The translations under genes were made by a program, and so were the position numbers. DNA of 64,000 bases from Pseudosporangium ferrugineum (GTDB lineage: Bacteria; Actinomycetota; Actinomycetes; Mycobacteriales; Micromonosporaceae). The stretch covers positions 124,001-188,000 of the forward strand of contig NZ_PVZG01000001.1 in the NCBI RefSeq assembly GCF_003002065.1, given 5' to 3'. The notes under the pieces are model-generated. The model saw only the letters and a program-made list of their open reading frames with translations, was not told where the DNA came from and did no database searches. Below are positions 9,761-17,364 of the stretch, one piece after another (position 1 is the stretch's first letter; the number at the start of each line of letters is the position of its first letter).

Positions 9761-10234
9761 ATGAGCGCCACCTATCTCATCGTCGTCGGGGTCGACGGCT
9801 CCGAAGGAGGCCGCCGGGCCCTGGACTGGGCGGCCCGGGAAGCCGCCGCACGCGGCGGGGCGGTGCAGGCCGTCATCGCCTGGTCCTGGGACGGCATCGA
9901 GTACGGGCCGGTCGCCGCGACCAGCCCCCGCGAGGAGGCCGAACGGGCCGGCGCCGTCCTCGACCGCGAGATCAAGGCGCTGATCGAGCGCCGCGGCTCC
10001 GACCTGCCGGTCGCCGGCGAGGTCATCGAGGGCCGGCCGTCCGACGTGCTGTCCGCCGCCGGGCGCTCCGCCGACCTGCTGGTCCTGGGCAGCCACGGGC
10101 ACAGCCGGGTCCGGCACACCGTCCTCGGCTCGGTCAGCGAGGACTGCGTCCGCAAGGCCGCCTGCCCGGTCGTGGTCATCCCGGTCCCGGCCGAGCACCC
10201 GCGCAACGCCGCCGACCCGGTCCTGCGCCACTGA
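9761..10234 (+). CDS. Universal stress protein, ATP-binding type
   Basis: A 157-residue UspA protein. Strand 1 and the adenine-contact loop read VVGVDGSEGG (residues 8-17). The phosphate-binding motif G-2x-G-9x-GS is complete as G110-SH-G113...G123-S124, so ATP binding is expected. The start has an AAGGAG ribosome site (9750-9755). Divergent from the SHOCT gene, with a separate DosR-like box for each. In mycobacteria several USPs belong to the DosR regulon. A strong hairpin follows the stop. Confidence 0.93.
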   Translation: MSATYLIVVGVDGSEGGRRALDWAAREAAARGGAVQAVIAWSWDGIEYGPVAATSPREEAERAGAVLDREIKALIERRGSDLPVAGEVIEGRPSDVLSAAGRSADLLVLGSHGHSRVRHTVLGSVSEDCVRKAACPVVVIPVPAEHPRNAADPVLRH

Positions 10235-10244
10235 CCGGCCGCAC

Positions 10245-10286
10245 GCGCGAGGGCGGCGGGGTGGGAACACCCCGCCGCCCTCGCGC
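10245..10286. terminator. Strong bidirectional terminator hairpin
   Basis: A perfect 19-bp stem (10245-10263 with 10268-10286) with a 4-base GGAA loop lies between the convergent USP and Hsp20 genes, 10 bases after one stop and 5 bases from the other. It has no T-run, as is common in high-GC actinomycetes. Confidence 0.8.
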
Positions 10287-10291
10287 CGTCG

Positions 10292-10687
10292 TCATCCGGC
10301 GGTGGTGATCTCGATCTGACGCCCGGACGGCTCGGGGGCGCTCAGCGGCACGCACACCTCGAGGATCCCGTCGCGGTACGTCGCCTTGATGCCGGCCTCG
10401 TCGGCGTTCGCGGGCAGCCGCAGCGAGCGCTGGACCAGGCCGTACCGGAACTCGGAGCGGTTCAGGCCCTTCTCCTCCTCGCGGCGCTCGGCCTTCAGGG
10501 TCAGCACCCCGTTGTGGGTGGTGATCTGCACGTCCTTGTCCGGCACCAGGCCGGGCAGCTCGGCGCGCAGCACGTACTCCTTGTCGGTGATCTTGTCCTC
10601 GAGCCGGATCGCCGGCGTGGGCCGCGGGAAGTCCATCTCGAACCAGTCGGTGACGTCACCGAACAGGCGTGGCAGCAGGGCAGCCAT
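10292..10687 (-). CDS. Hsp20/alpha-crystallin family small heat-shock protein
   Basis: A 131-residue small heat-shock protein. The alpha-crystallin domain spans about 33-116, with the characteristic AELPGLVPDKDVQI (42-55), NGVLTLKAERREE and the end motif YRDGILEVCVPL. A C-terminal IEI (125-127) fits the oligomer-forming I-x-I motif. It is an ATP-independent holdase related to mycobacterial HspX/Acr, the best known DosR target. A DosR-like box at 10746-10761 lies 58 bases upstream of the ATG, the same distance as for the Acg-like gene. Confidence 0.95.
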   Translation of the reverse strand: MAALLPRLFGDVTDWFEMDFPRPTPAIRLEDKITDKEYVLRAELPGLVPDKDVQITTHNGVLTLKAERREEEKGLNRSEFRYGLVQRSLRLPANADEAGIKATYRDGILEVCVPLSAPEPSGRQIEITTAG

Positions 10688-10745
10688 GGCGACACTCCTC
10701 TCTTCTCCGCTGCCTCCATCGCACCTCGCGGACCCCGCGGCCGTT

Positions 10746-10761
10746 CAGGGCCGAACGACCC
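10746..10761 (-). promoter_or_regulatory. DosR-like box upstream of hsp20
   Basis: Minus-strand GGGTCGTTCGGCCCTG. The left half GGGTCG differs from GGGACC by two bases; the right half is identical to the other sites. It lies 58 bases before the ATG at 10687. Confidence 0.5.
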
Positions 10762-10820
10762 GTCCGTCCCGGCCCCGGCCGGGCGGGGCCGTGGCGGCGG
10801 TCCCGGCCGGCCGGGTGATA

Positions 10821-11168
10821 TCAGAGCGCGCCGAGGAGGTCCGGCGGCGGGGGCGCGGCCGGGCCCTGGTCCGGGCGGCGGCGGATGCGCCGCAGGCAGG
10901 AGCGCAGCTTGCTCTGCATGAGGTCGGTGGCCTCCTGGAGGGTCACGCCGACCGCGTGGACGTGGACCGGCACGCCGTTGACGTTCACGTGGGCGTCGAC
11001 GCGGTCGCCGGGCGCCGCGGCGTCGAGGGTGAGCCAGGACTGGAGCACCGGCGCCGGGGCGTGGTGCAGGGCCGCTTCCAGCTTCTCGACGGCGTAGGTC
11101 CGCGCCGGCTCGTCGACCGGGCCGTGCGTGCGGACGTGCGGTGCGGTGGTCAGGCTGTCGTTCCTCAT
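10821..11168 (-). CDS. S30AE/HPF-like ribosome-associated protein
   Basis: A 115-residue protein resembling the N-terminal S30AE domain of hibernation-promoting factors. It has a beta-alpha-beta-beta-beta-alpha pattern, with a short helix (YAVEKLEAALHH), paired strands rich in V/H (DAHVNVNGVPVHVHAVG) and a C-terminal basic helix (LMQSKLRSCLRRIRRR). It lacks the long C-terminal dimerisation domain of long HPF. The closest known parallel in role is the DosR-regulon protein Rv0079. The start has an excellent GGGAGGTAGG ribosome site. A DosR-like box lies at 11244-11259. The assignment rests on fold pattern, so moderate confidence. Confidence 0.72.
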   Translation of the reverse strand: MRNDSLTTAPHVRTHGPVDEPARTYAVEKLEAALHHAPAPVLQSWLTLDAAAPGDRVDAHVNVNGVPVHVHAVGVTLQEATDLMQSKLRSCLRRIRRRPDQGPAAPPPPDLLGAL

Positions 11169-11243
11169 GGCCTACCTCCCGGGTTCGCCCTGCCCTCGTG
11201 CAGGGCCGATACGAAGATCATCGGCCGGGCCGGAGCCCGCCGA

Positions 11244-11259
11244 CAGGGTCTTTCGACTC
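11244..11259 (-). promoter_or_regulatory. DosR-like box upstream of the S30AE-like gene
   Basis: Minus-strand GAGTCGAAAGACCCTG. The right half and AAA core equal those of the phosphoketolase box; the left half has one mismatch to RGGWCS. It ends 75 bases before the ATG at 11168 and lies between this gene and the stop of the aminotransferase gene. Confidence 0.5.
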
Positions 11260-11280
11260 ACCCCGTACCGGGCATCACGG

Positions 11281-12951
11281 TCACCGCGGCCGGGCCAGGC
11301 AGGCCGCGGGAAGCCGGTACCAGCGCAACTCCTCCAGGTCCGGGGGCAGGCCGGAAGGCCCGTCGCCGCCGAGGTCCGGCCGGCCGTCCAGGATCCGCCG
11401 CCCCTCCTCCAGGAAGCCCGCCAGCGTGTCCTCGCCCAGCACCGGGTCCGCCTCCGCGGCGGCACCGCCGGCCAGCAGGTCGCTCAGGTGGACGGGGACG
11501 GGTCGCGGCGTACGGTGCGTCCACAGGCCGGTGCGCGGGTCGAACAGGTAGTCCGGCAGCAGCCGGTCGCCGTGCGCGGCGATCAGCGCGACGGCGTCGA
11601 GCAGGTAGTCGGCCACCGTGTCCGAGATGAAGTAGTTGAGGTTGATCCGGCTCCAGCCCGGTTTCACCCCCTCGTAGCCGCGGCCGGCCACCTCCCGGAA
11701 GGCCTCCGACTCGGCGTCGCCGATGCCCAGGAGCCGGTGACCGTACGGGCCGGCGCACGAGCAGCCGCCCCGGGCCTGGATCCCGAACAGGTCGTTGAGC
11801 AGCGCGACGACGAAGTTGTGGTGCAGGTAGCCGCCGCCGGACCGGATCCGGAAGGACACGATGGACAGCCGCTCGGCGTCCGGGTCGCCGAGGACCTCGA
11901 TGTTCTTGTGCTCCGCCCACCGCGCCCGGGCGCGGGCCCAGAGCCGCCCCTCACGTTCGGCGATGGTGTCGGTGCCGACGGCCTCCTTGACGGCGAAGAC
12001 CAGGCCGGCGCGGACCGACTCGACGATCGCCGGGGTGCCGCTCTCCTCCCGCGCCACCGGGTCCCCGGTGTACAGATGGCCCCGCGGGCCGACGAAGACG
12101 ACGGTGCCGCCGCCCGGCGCGGTCGGCACCGGGCCGGGCACCAGGTCGCGGTGCACGACGAGGACGCCCGGGGTCTGCGGGCCGCCGGCGAACTTGTGCG
12201 GTGACAGGAACACCGCGTCCTTGTGGTCGCCCCGCCCCGGCGCCGACTCGCCCATCCGGATCGGTACGTACGGGCCCGCGGCGGCGTAGTCCCACAGCGA
12301 CAGCGCGCCGTGGGCGTGCAGCAGGGCGGCGATGGCGCCGGTGTCCGACAGGATGCCGGTGACGTTCGAGGCGGCGGAGAAGCTGCCGATCCGCAGCGGC
12401 CGCCCGGCGTGCCGGATCAGCTCGCGTTCCAGGCCGGCCAGGTCGATGCGGCCGTCGGCGTCGGCGTCGATCACCACCACGTCGGCGATGCTCTCCCGCC
12501 AGGGCAGTTCGTTCGAGTGGTGCTCGTACGGCCCGACGAACACCACCGGCCGCTGCTCGCGCGGGATCCGGGCGCTGAGGGCGTACCGCTCGTCGAGGGT
12601 CGCGGCCAGCCGGAGCCCGAGGAGCGCCACCATCCTGGCGATCGCGGCCGTGGCCCCCGAGCCGCAGAAGATCACCAGGTCGCCGGGGCCGCCGCCGACC
12701 GCGCGGTGGATGGTGCGGCGGGCCTCCTCCCGCAGCACCCCGGTCTGTGACCCGGTGCCGGAGGACTCCGTGTGGGTGTTGGCGTAGCGGGGCAGCACCC
12801 GGTGCCGGATGAAGTCCTCGACGAAGTCCAGCGCGCGGCCGGAGGCCGTGTAGTCCGCGTACGTGATCCGGCGGCGCCCGTACGGGCCGTCGAGCACCGT
12901 ACCCTCGCCGATGGTCCCCCGGCGGATCCGTGCGATCAGGGTCTGCCGCAT
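11281..12951 (-). CDS. Class V aminotransferase (cysteine desulfurase-like PLP enzyme)
   Basis: A 556-residue PLP-dependent fold type I enzyme of aminotransferase class V. The PLP lysine is Lys253 in LSPHKFAGGPQTPG. The His-rich region VGPYEHHSNELPWRE and the Asp in LWDYAAAGPY match the csd/SufS-like fold. A loop with RGGCSCAGPYGHRLL (around 400) may carry a catalytic Cys, suggesting lyase or desulfurase activity. It is longer than SufS (about 410 residues) because of a C-terminal extension of roughly 100 residues. The S30AE-like gene follows 112 bases downstream with its own box. No such box is seen upstream of this gene. No Fe-S assembly genes are near. Confidence 0.85.
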   Translation of the reverse strand: MRQTLIARIRRGTIGEGTVLDGPYGRRRITYADYTASGRALDFVEDFIRHRVLPRYANTHTESSGTGSQTGVLREEARRTIHRAVGGGPGDLVIFCGSGATAAIARMVALLGLRLAATLDERYALSARIPREQRPVVFVGPYEHHSNELPWRESIADVVVIDADADGRIDLAGLERELIRHAGRPLRIGSFSAASNVTGILSDTGAIAALLHAHGALSLWDYAAAGPYVPIRMGESAPGRGDHKDAVFLSPHKFAGGPQTPGVLVVHRDLVPGPVPTAPGGGTVVFVGPRGHLYTGDPVAREESGTPAIVESVRAGLVFAVKEAVGTDTIAEREGRLWARARARWAEHKNIEVLGDPDAERLSIVSFRIRSGGGYLHHNFVVALLNDLFGIQARGGCSCAGPYGHRLLGIGDAESEAFREVAGRGYEGVKPGWSRINLNYFISDTVADYLLDAVALIAAHGDRLLPDYLFDPRTGLWTHRTPRPVPVHLSDLLAGGAAAEADPVLGEDTLAGFLEEGRRILDGRPDLGGDGPSGLPPDLEELRWYRLPAACLARPR

Positions 12952-13037
12952 GGCCGCTCACCCCTTCCTCCGTGGCCTCCCTTTCGGACGGTAACCGGGA
13001 CGCCACGAGGCGAGACGTGAGCGGCGGCAGGTCTGCC

Positions 13038-14606
13038 TCAGAGGACAGGGGTGACGGCCCCGAAGCCGGTCGCGATGCGTACGCCCGCGGCGATGGTGCT
13101 CCCGTTGCCCCGGTAGAGCAGCAGCTGGCCGGAGGACGTCTGGACGGCGGCGAGATCGAGATAGCCGTCGCGGTCGAAGTCGCCGACGCCGGTCAGGTCC
13201 CGCAGCGCGCCCCAGCCGGTGCCGAGCTGCCGGCGGGCGGCGAAGCCACCGGAGCGCCCGGCGTAGAAGTACAGGGCGCCCGAGGAGGTCAGCCGGGCCA
13301 CCATGTCCCGATAGCCGTCGCGGTCGAAGTCGCCGACCCCGGCCAGCTCGCTCATCGTGTTCCAGCCGCCGCTGCCCACCAGGACCCGCGGCCCGAGCAC
13401 GGCGCCGGCCCGCCCGGGGTACAGGTAGAGGTTGTTGTTGCTGGTCTGCACGGCGAGCAGGTCGGGGTAGCCGTCGCGGTCGAAGTCGCCGATCCCGGTG
13501 ATCTCCCGCAGGCCGCCCCAGCCGGTGGCGATCCGCTTGCGGGCGGCCAGGGCGGTGCCGGTGCCGGGGTAGAACCACAGGTCGCCGTTGGAGCTCTGCC
13601 GCGCCACGACGTCCTCCCGGCCGTCGCGGTCGAGGTCGCCGATGCGGACGATGGCGTTCATGGCCTCCCAGCCGGCGCCGACGCGCAGCCGGGCGGCCGT
13701 GTCGATCGCCCCGCCGTTGCCGGGATAGATCCACAGTTCGCCGCCGGAGGTGGTCCGGGCCAGGACGTCCGCCCAGCCGTTGCCGGTGAAGTCGGCGAAC
13801 GGCGTACGCGGCGACGGCGCGACGTCCAGATAGTCGTTGTCGATGTTGATCGTGACGCCGCCCCACGTCTCGTCGTGCCCGCCGCGGTACTGCTTGATCC
13901 GGCGGTGCGACGGCCAGTAGCCGGCCGGGATCGCCGGGTCGGTGACCGTGGCGACCTGGTCCCACCGGGCGAAGTCGAGGAGATCCGGGCGCACGTAGCC
14001 GGCCGTCGGGTACGCGGCCACCTGGTCCGCCACCCCCGAGCTCATGCTGCTGTAGAAGCCACTCAGGTAGCGCAGGTCGTGCAGGCGGGCGGTCCACGCG
14101 CTCATGAACGCCAGCACCCCGGCCCGGCACGTGGCGTCGTCCGTGCGGTACGCCTCCATGTCGTAGATCAGGACGCTGTCCTCGGCCAGCCCCAGCGCGG
14201 CGGCCCGGGCGGCGGCGTCCTCCGCGGCGGCCCGGCCCTGCGCGGCGGCCCGCGTGTCGTCGATCAGGATCTTCTTCGTCGACGTCGTGCAGGACGCCTG
14301 CGGGCCGACGTACAGCGGAATGAGGTGCCAGCCGGCGGCCTGCTGCGCGGCGACCCAGTCGGCGGTGAGGTTGGCCTGGGTGCAGCCCCGGTTGTCGCCG
14401 CCGAAGTAGATCCCGGCCGCGCGGTACGGCGACTCCAGCCACGCCGTCATCGTCGCGGCCGACGGGGCCGCGCAGGCGTCGAAGCCGTACCCGGTGTAGG
14501 TCCCCGGCTGGGGCGGCACCGCCGCGGCGGCGGGCGCGGCGATCAGCAGGGGGGCGGCGATCAGCGCCGCGGCGAGCGTACGGAGCAGTCCGGACCTGCG
14601 GTCCAT
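13038..14606 (-). CDS. Secreted DUF1906 glycoside-hydrolase-like protein with FG-GAP repeats
   Basis: A 522-residue exported protein. It starts with a signal peptide (residues 1-29, hydrophobic core AALIAAPLLIAAPAAA). A DUF1906 domain (about 35-255), the TIM-barrel glycoside-hydrolase-like fold of Rv2525c, carries acidic residues in VLIYDMEAYRTDD. Five FG-GAP/VCBS repeats of about 53 residues follow, each with a calcium-binding D-x-D-x-DG loop (for example GDFDRDGYPDLL), likely forming a propeller or adhesion module. It probably acts on the cell wall or outside the cell. The ATG at 14606 has a GAAGGGGAT site. A DosR-like 14-mer lies at 14684-14697. Confidence 0.87.
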   Translation of the reverse strand: MDRRSGLLRTLAAALIAAPLLIAAPAAAAVPPQPGTYTGYGFDACAAPSAATMTAWLESPYRAAGIYFGGDNRGCTQANLTADWVAAQQAAGWHLIPLYVGPQASCTTSTKKILIDDTRAAAQGRAAAEDAAARAAALGLAEDSVLIYDMEAYRTDDATCRAGVLAFMSAWTARLHDLRYLSGFYSSMSSGVADQVAAYPTAGYVRPDLLDFARWDQVATVTDPAIPAGYWPSHRRIKQYRGGHDETWGGVTINIDNDYLDVAPSPRTPFADFTGNGWADVLARTTSGGELWIYPGNGGAIDTAARLRVGAGWEAMNAIVRIGDLDRDGREDVVARQSSNGDLWFYPGTGTALAARKRIATGWGGLREITGIGDFDRDGYPDLLAVQTSNNNLYLYPGRAGAVLGPRVLVGSGGWNTMSELAGVGDFDRDGYRDMVARLTSSGALYFYAGRSGGFAARRQLGTGWGALRDLTGVGDFDRDGYLDLAAVQTSSGQLLLYRGNGSTIAAGVRIATGFGAVTPVL

Positions 14607-14640
14607 GGCGATCCCCTTCCGCGAGGAACCGGCGAGACGC

Positions 14641-14654
14641 CGGGGGATCCCCCG
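14641..14654. promoter_or_regulatory. 14-bp perfect palindrome in the DUF1906 gene leader
   Basis: CGGGGGATCCCCCG is self-complementary and lies 35 bases upstream of the start at 14606. It could be an operator or an RNA hairpin; nothing distinguishes the two. Confidence 0.35.
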
Positions 14655-14681
14655 AGCGAAGCAAGCCGTACGCCCGCGGTG

Positions 14682-14697
14682 AAGGGCCGGAAGTCCC
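14682..14697 (-). promoter_or_regulatory. DosR-like box upstream of the DUF1906 gene
   Basis: Minus-strand GGGACTTCCGGCCCTT. The first 14 bases fit GGGAC-Y-N3-GGCCC; only the last base departs from the shared motif. It ends about 75 bases before the ATG at 14606, just beyond the stop of the membrane protein gene. Confidence 0.45.
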
Positions 14698-14698
14698 C

Positions 14699-15148
14699 TC
14701 AGGCGTGACCGGCGCGCAGACGCTGCCGCACCGCCCCCAGCAGGGAGATCGTATGCGCGAGGAGCCCTGCCGCGCTGCCGATCAGCCCGACCGCCAGCAC
14801 CACGCGCACAACCATCGCCCAGTCGGTGGACGGGTCGGTGAACGCGAACGGGAACACCTCCCACAGCCGGGCGAGGACGGCGATCCCGACAGCGGTGGTG
14901 ACGATGCCGCCGAGCGCGACCGTCCAGCGCGGATCATGGACGATCTGGACGAGGTCGACCGCCACGCCGATCAGCAGCGAGGCGTTGAGCAGCGGCAGCA
15001 CCGCGGTCATCCCCCCGGTGAGGAACGGCACCGCGCTCCAGCCGGGCCGCCCGTTGATCAGCACCAGCAGGACGACGTTGACGACGGCGGCGACAGTGTA
15101 GCCCGCCCGGCGGGCGGCGGGCGACGGGCGGGGCTTTGCGGCGGACAT
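14699..15148 (-). CDS. Four-helix integral membrane protein, unknown function
   Basis: A 149-residue membrane protein with four hydrophobic segments near residues 16-33, 44-68, 78-95 and 112-136. I do not recognise a family. It is divergent from the tandem USP gene at 15331; the DosR-like box at 15248-15263 sits between them and could serve both. A charged N-terminus (KPRPSPAARR) suggests the N-terminus lies inside the cell. Confidence 0.75.
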   Translation of the reverse strand: MSAAKPRPSPAARRAGYTVAAVVNVVLLVLINGRPGWSAVPFLTGGMTAVLPLLNASLLIGVAVDLVQIVHDPRWTVALGGIVTTAVGIAVLARLWEVFPFAFTDPSTDWAMVVRVVLAVGLIGSAAGLLAHTISLLGAVRQRLRAGHA

Positions 15149-15227
15149 GGCTGTCTCCCTCCACGTGCCCTCACGCTAGGTCCGCCCGGTGGCGCAACGG
15201 CAGCGCCGGAATTCCGTACGCCGGGAG

Positions 15228-15263
15228 GGTCCCGGCCCGGCCCGGCCGGGACCAACGGCCCTG
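15228..15263 (+). promoter_or_regulatory. DosR-like box with overlapping inverted repeat, upstream of tandem USP gene
   Basis: GGGACCAACGGCCCTG lies at 15248-15263, ending 67 bases before the ATG at 15331, the same distance as at the other USP gene. It overlaps an inverted repeat, GGTCCCGGCC (15228-15237) and GGCCGGGACC (15244-15253). Confidence 0.6.
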
Positions 15264-15330
15264 TCCGCGGGGTGGGCCGCGAGGCAGTGTGAAGAGTGCC
15301 CGGATCCTTGCCACCGTCAGGGAGGCCGCC

Positions 15331-16233
15331 ATGACCGCCACCGCACGTCCCTCGTCCCGCCCGGCCGTGGTGGTCGGCACCGACGGGTCGGCCCGCGGCC
15401 GGGACGCCGTCGTCACCGCCGCGGCCGAGGCCGTACGCCGGCACCTGCCGCTGCGGATCGTGCACGCACTGACCTGGCCGGCCCTGCCGGTGGCGCTGCC
15501 GCCGGGGCTCACCGAGGTCTCCCCGGCCGCCGCGCGGGAGCGGGCCGCGCAGTGCCTGTACGACGCCGTGAAGTACGCCGCCGACGCGGTGCCGGGCGTG
15601 GTGACGGAGACCGCGCTGGTCACCGGGCGTCCCACGGCGGTGCTCGAGGAGCAGAGCAGGCACGCGAGTCTGCTGGTGGTGGGCGCGCACGGGCTGGGCG
15701 GCATGCTGCTCGGCTCGGTGGCCGGGCACGTGGTGGCGCACGCGGCCTGCCCGGTGCTCGTGGTCCGCGGCGAGCCCCGCCCCACCGGCCCGGTCGTGGC
15801 CGGCGTGGACGGTTCCCCGGCGTCGGCTGCCGTTCTCGATGCCGCGCTGCGGGAGGCGTCGCTGCGCGGCACGACGCTGATCGCGCTGCACGCGTGGAGC
15901 GGCAGCGACTGGACGGAGCTGAACAGCGGCCTGCCGATGACGTACGAGTTCTGGTCGGGCGAGGCGCAGGAGCAGCGGGTGATGGCCGAGGCGATGGCGG
16001 GCACCGGCGACCGCTACCCGGACGTGCCGGTGCGCCGCCGGGTCGTCCGCGGGCACGCCGGGCCGCTGCTCAGCGAGCTGTCGCAGACCGCGCAACTGGT
16101 GGTGATCGGCGACCACGACCGGTCCCGGCTCGCCGGGCCGGTCAGCCGGCACCTGATCTTCCACGCCGGCTGCCCCACGCTGGTCGTCCCCGCGCGGCGG
16201 GACGCTCAGGGCTTGCGGGCCACCCCGCCGTAG
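15331..16233 (+). CDS. Tandem-domain universal stress protein
   Basis: A 300-residue protein with two UspA domains. The first begins VVVGTDGSARGRDA and ends with the loop VVGAHGLGGMLLGSVAGH. The second begins VVAGVDGSPASAA and has a looser loop (VVIGDHDRSRLAGPVSRH) lacking the final GS. Thus domain 1 probably binds ATP and domain 2 may not. The layout matches two-domain actinobacterial USPs such as Rv2623, a DosR-regulon protein. A CAGGGAGG ribosome site precedes the ATG. Its end overlaps the convergent methyltransferase gene by 28 bases. Confidence 0.93.
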   Translation: MTATARPSSRPAVVVGTDGSARGRDAVVTAAAEAVRRHLPLRIVHALTWPALPVALPPGLTEVSPAAARERAAQCLYDAVKYAADAVPGVVTETALVTGRPTAVLEEQSRHASLLVVGAHGLGGMLLGSVAGHVVAHAACPVLVVRGEPRPTGPVVAGVDGSPASAAVLDAALREASLRGTTLIALHAWSGSDWTELNSGLPMTYEFWSGEAQEQRVMAEAMAGTGDRYPDVPVRRRVVRGHAGPLLSELSQTAQLVVIGDHDRSRLAGPVSRHLIFHAGCPTLVVPARRDAQGLRATPP

Positions 16234-16997
16234 AGGGCCACCTGCGCGTCGGTCAGGGGCTCGTCGGCGTCGGGGCGCCACCGCAGGATCGGCACCACGC
16301 CCGGCTCCACGAGCTCCAGCCCGGTGAAGAAGCGCGCCACCTCCGGCCTGTCCCGCAGCCGCGTGGTGATGCCCTGGCGGCGCATGATCTCGGCGAACCG
16401 CGCCCACGACTCCGGGTCGTGGTCGGCCGTGATGTGCGACAGCACCAGGTAGCTGCCGGCGGGCAGGGCGTCCATCAGCCGGGCGACGATCGCGTACGGG
16501 TCGGCGTCGTCGTCGAGGAAGTGCAGGATCGCGAGCAGCAGCACCGCCACCGGCTCCCGCAGGTCGAGCGTCCCGGTGAGCTCCGGCGAGCCGAGGATCC
16601 CGTCGACGTCGTACAGGTTGCCGTCGACGTACGCGGTGCGCCCCTCCGGCGTGCTGGTGAGCAGCGCGCGGGCGTGGGTGAGCACGATCGGGTCGTTGTC
16701 CACGTAGACGACCCGCGCGCCGGGCCGCACGCCCTGGGCCACCTCGTGCACGTTCGGCGAGGTCGGCAGGCCCGTACCGATGTCCAGGAACTGCCGGACG
16801 CCCGCCTCCGCGGCCAGGAACCGCACGGCACGCCGCAGGAACGCCCGGTTCTGCAGCGGCGCGGTGGCCGCGTTCGGGTTCACCTTGAGCCCCTCGGCGG
16901 CGGCCGCCCGGTCCGCGGCGAAGTTGTCCTTGCCGCCGAGCAGGTAGTCGTACACGCGGGCGGGGTGCGGCCGTCCGGTGTCCAGCGGTTCCGCCAT
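16206..16997 (-). CDS. SAM-dependent methyltransferase, DUF574/Methyltransf_19 family
   Basis: A 263-residue protein of the actinomycete-specific S-adenosylmethionine methyltransferase family PF04672. Typical features: HPARVYDYLLGGKDNFAADR near the N-terminus, the SAM-binding segment FLDIGTGLPTSPNVHEVA, and VVYVDNDPIVLTHARALL. The family occurs in many copies in actinomycetes and its substrates are unknown. It overlaps the convergent USP gene by 28 bases. Confidence 0.92.
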   Translation of the reverse strand: MAEPLDTGRPHPARVYDYLLGGKDNFAADRAAAAEGLKVNPNAATAPLQNRAFLRRAVRFLAAEAGVRQFLDIGTGLPTSPNVHEVAQGVRPGARVVYVDNDPIVLTHARALLTSTPEGRTAYVDGNLYDVDGILGSPELTGTLDLREPVAVLLLAILHFLDDDADPYAIVARLMDALPAGSYLVLSHITADHDPESWARFAEIMRRQGITTRLRDRPEVARFFTGLELVEPGVVPILRWRPDADEPLTDAQVALYGGVARKP

Positions 16998-17364
16998 CTC
17001 TTCTCCCCGGTCCGGCGACAGTAGCGGGCATTGTATGTCCTCACCGGACGCCGCCGGTTCGCCTATGCGCGTGAACAGGAGCCGGACGGGGCGGAGCGAC
17101 CGGCCGAGCCGGGAGCTGCCGTGGATCTGGTGGCCGACGACCTCGGTTTCCTGCTGTCGATCGGGTTCGCCGAGGGGCCGGCGTCGGCGGTGGGACAGTG
17201 CGCGGCGGGGCTCCCGGACTGACGACCGGGTGACTGTGGCTGGACCAACCGCGGTTCGGCTCTATGATCGTGCAGGTGACTGCGCATCGTGCGATGAAGG
17301 TGCACGTTTGGATGCACGTGCATGCGGCAATGGAGACTCCCGAGCGGACCGAGGGCTGATCGGG
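16998..17364. other. Intergenic region upstream of the XRE regulator
   Basis: This 367-base stretch separates the divergent methyltransferase and XRE genes. A possible 63-codon frame from a TTG (17031-17222) has no recognisable homology or ribosome site, and I do not call it. The right end holds the palindrome TGCACGTGCA and other GTGCA repeats. Confidence 0.6.
17301..17322. promoter_or_regulatory. GTGCA repeats with a TGCACGTGCA palindrome: putative operator of the XRE gene
   Basis: TGCACGT (17301-17307) is followed by the perfect palindrome TGCACGTGCA (17313-17322), 43 bases before the GTG start at 17365. The same 10-mer lies at 18331-18340, upstream of the next small gene. Shared operators for the XRE regulator are a natural reading. 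Confidence 0.5.

Noticed and set aside
17031-17222. Small 63-codon frame upstream of the XRE gene
   Set aside because: TTG start, no ribosome site and no recognisable sequence; more likely leader DNA.
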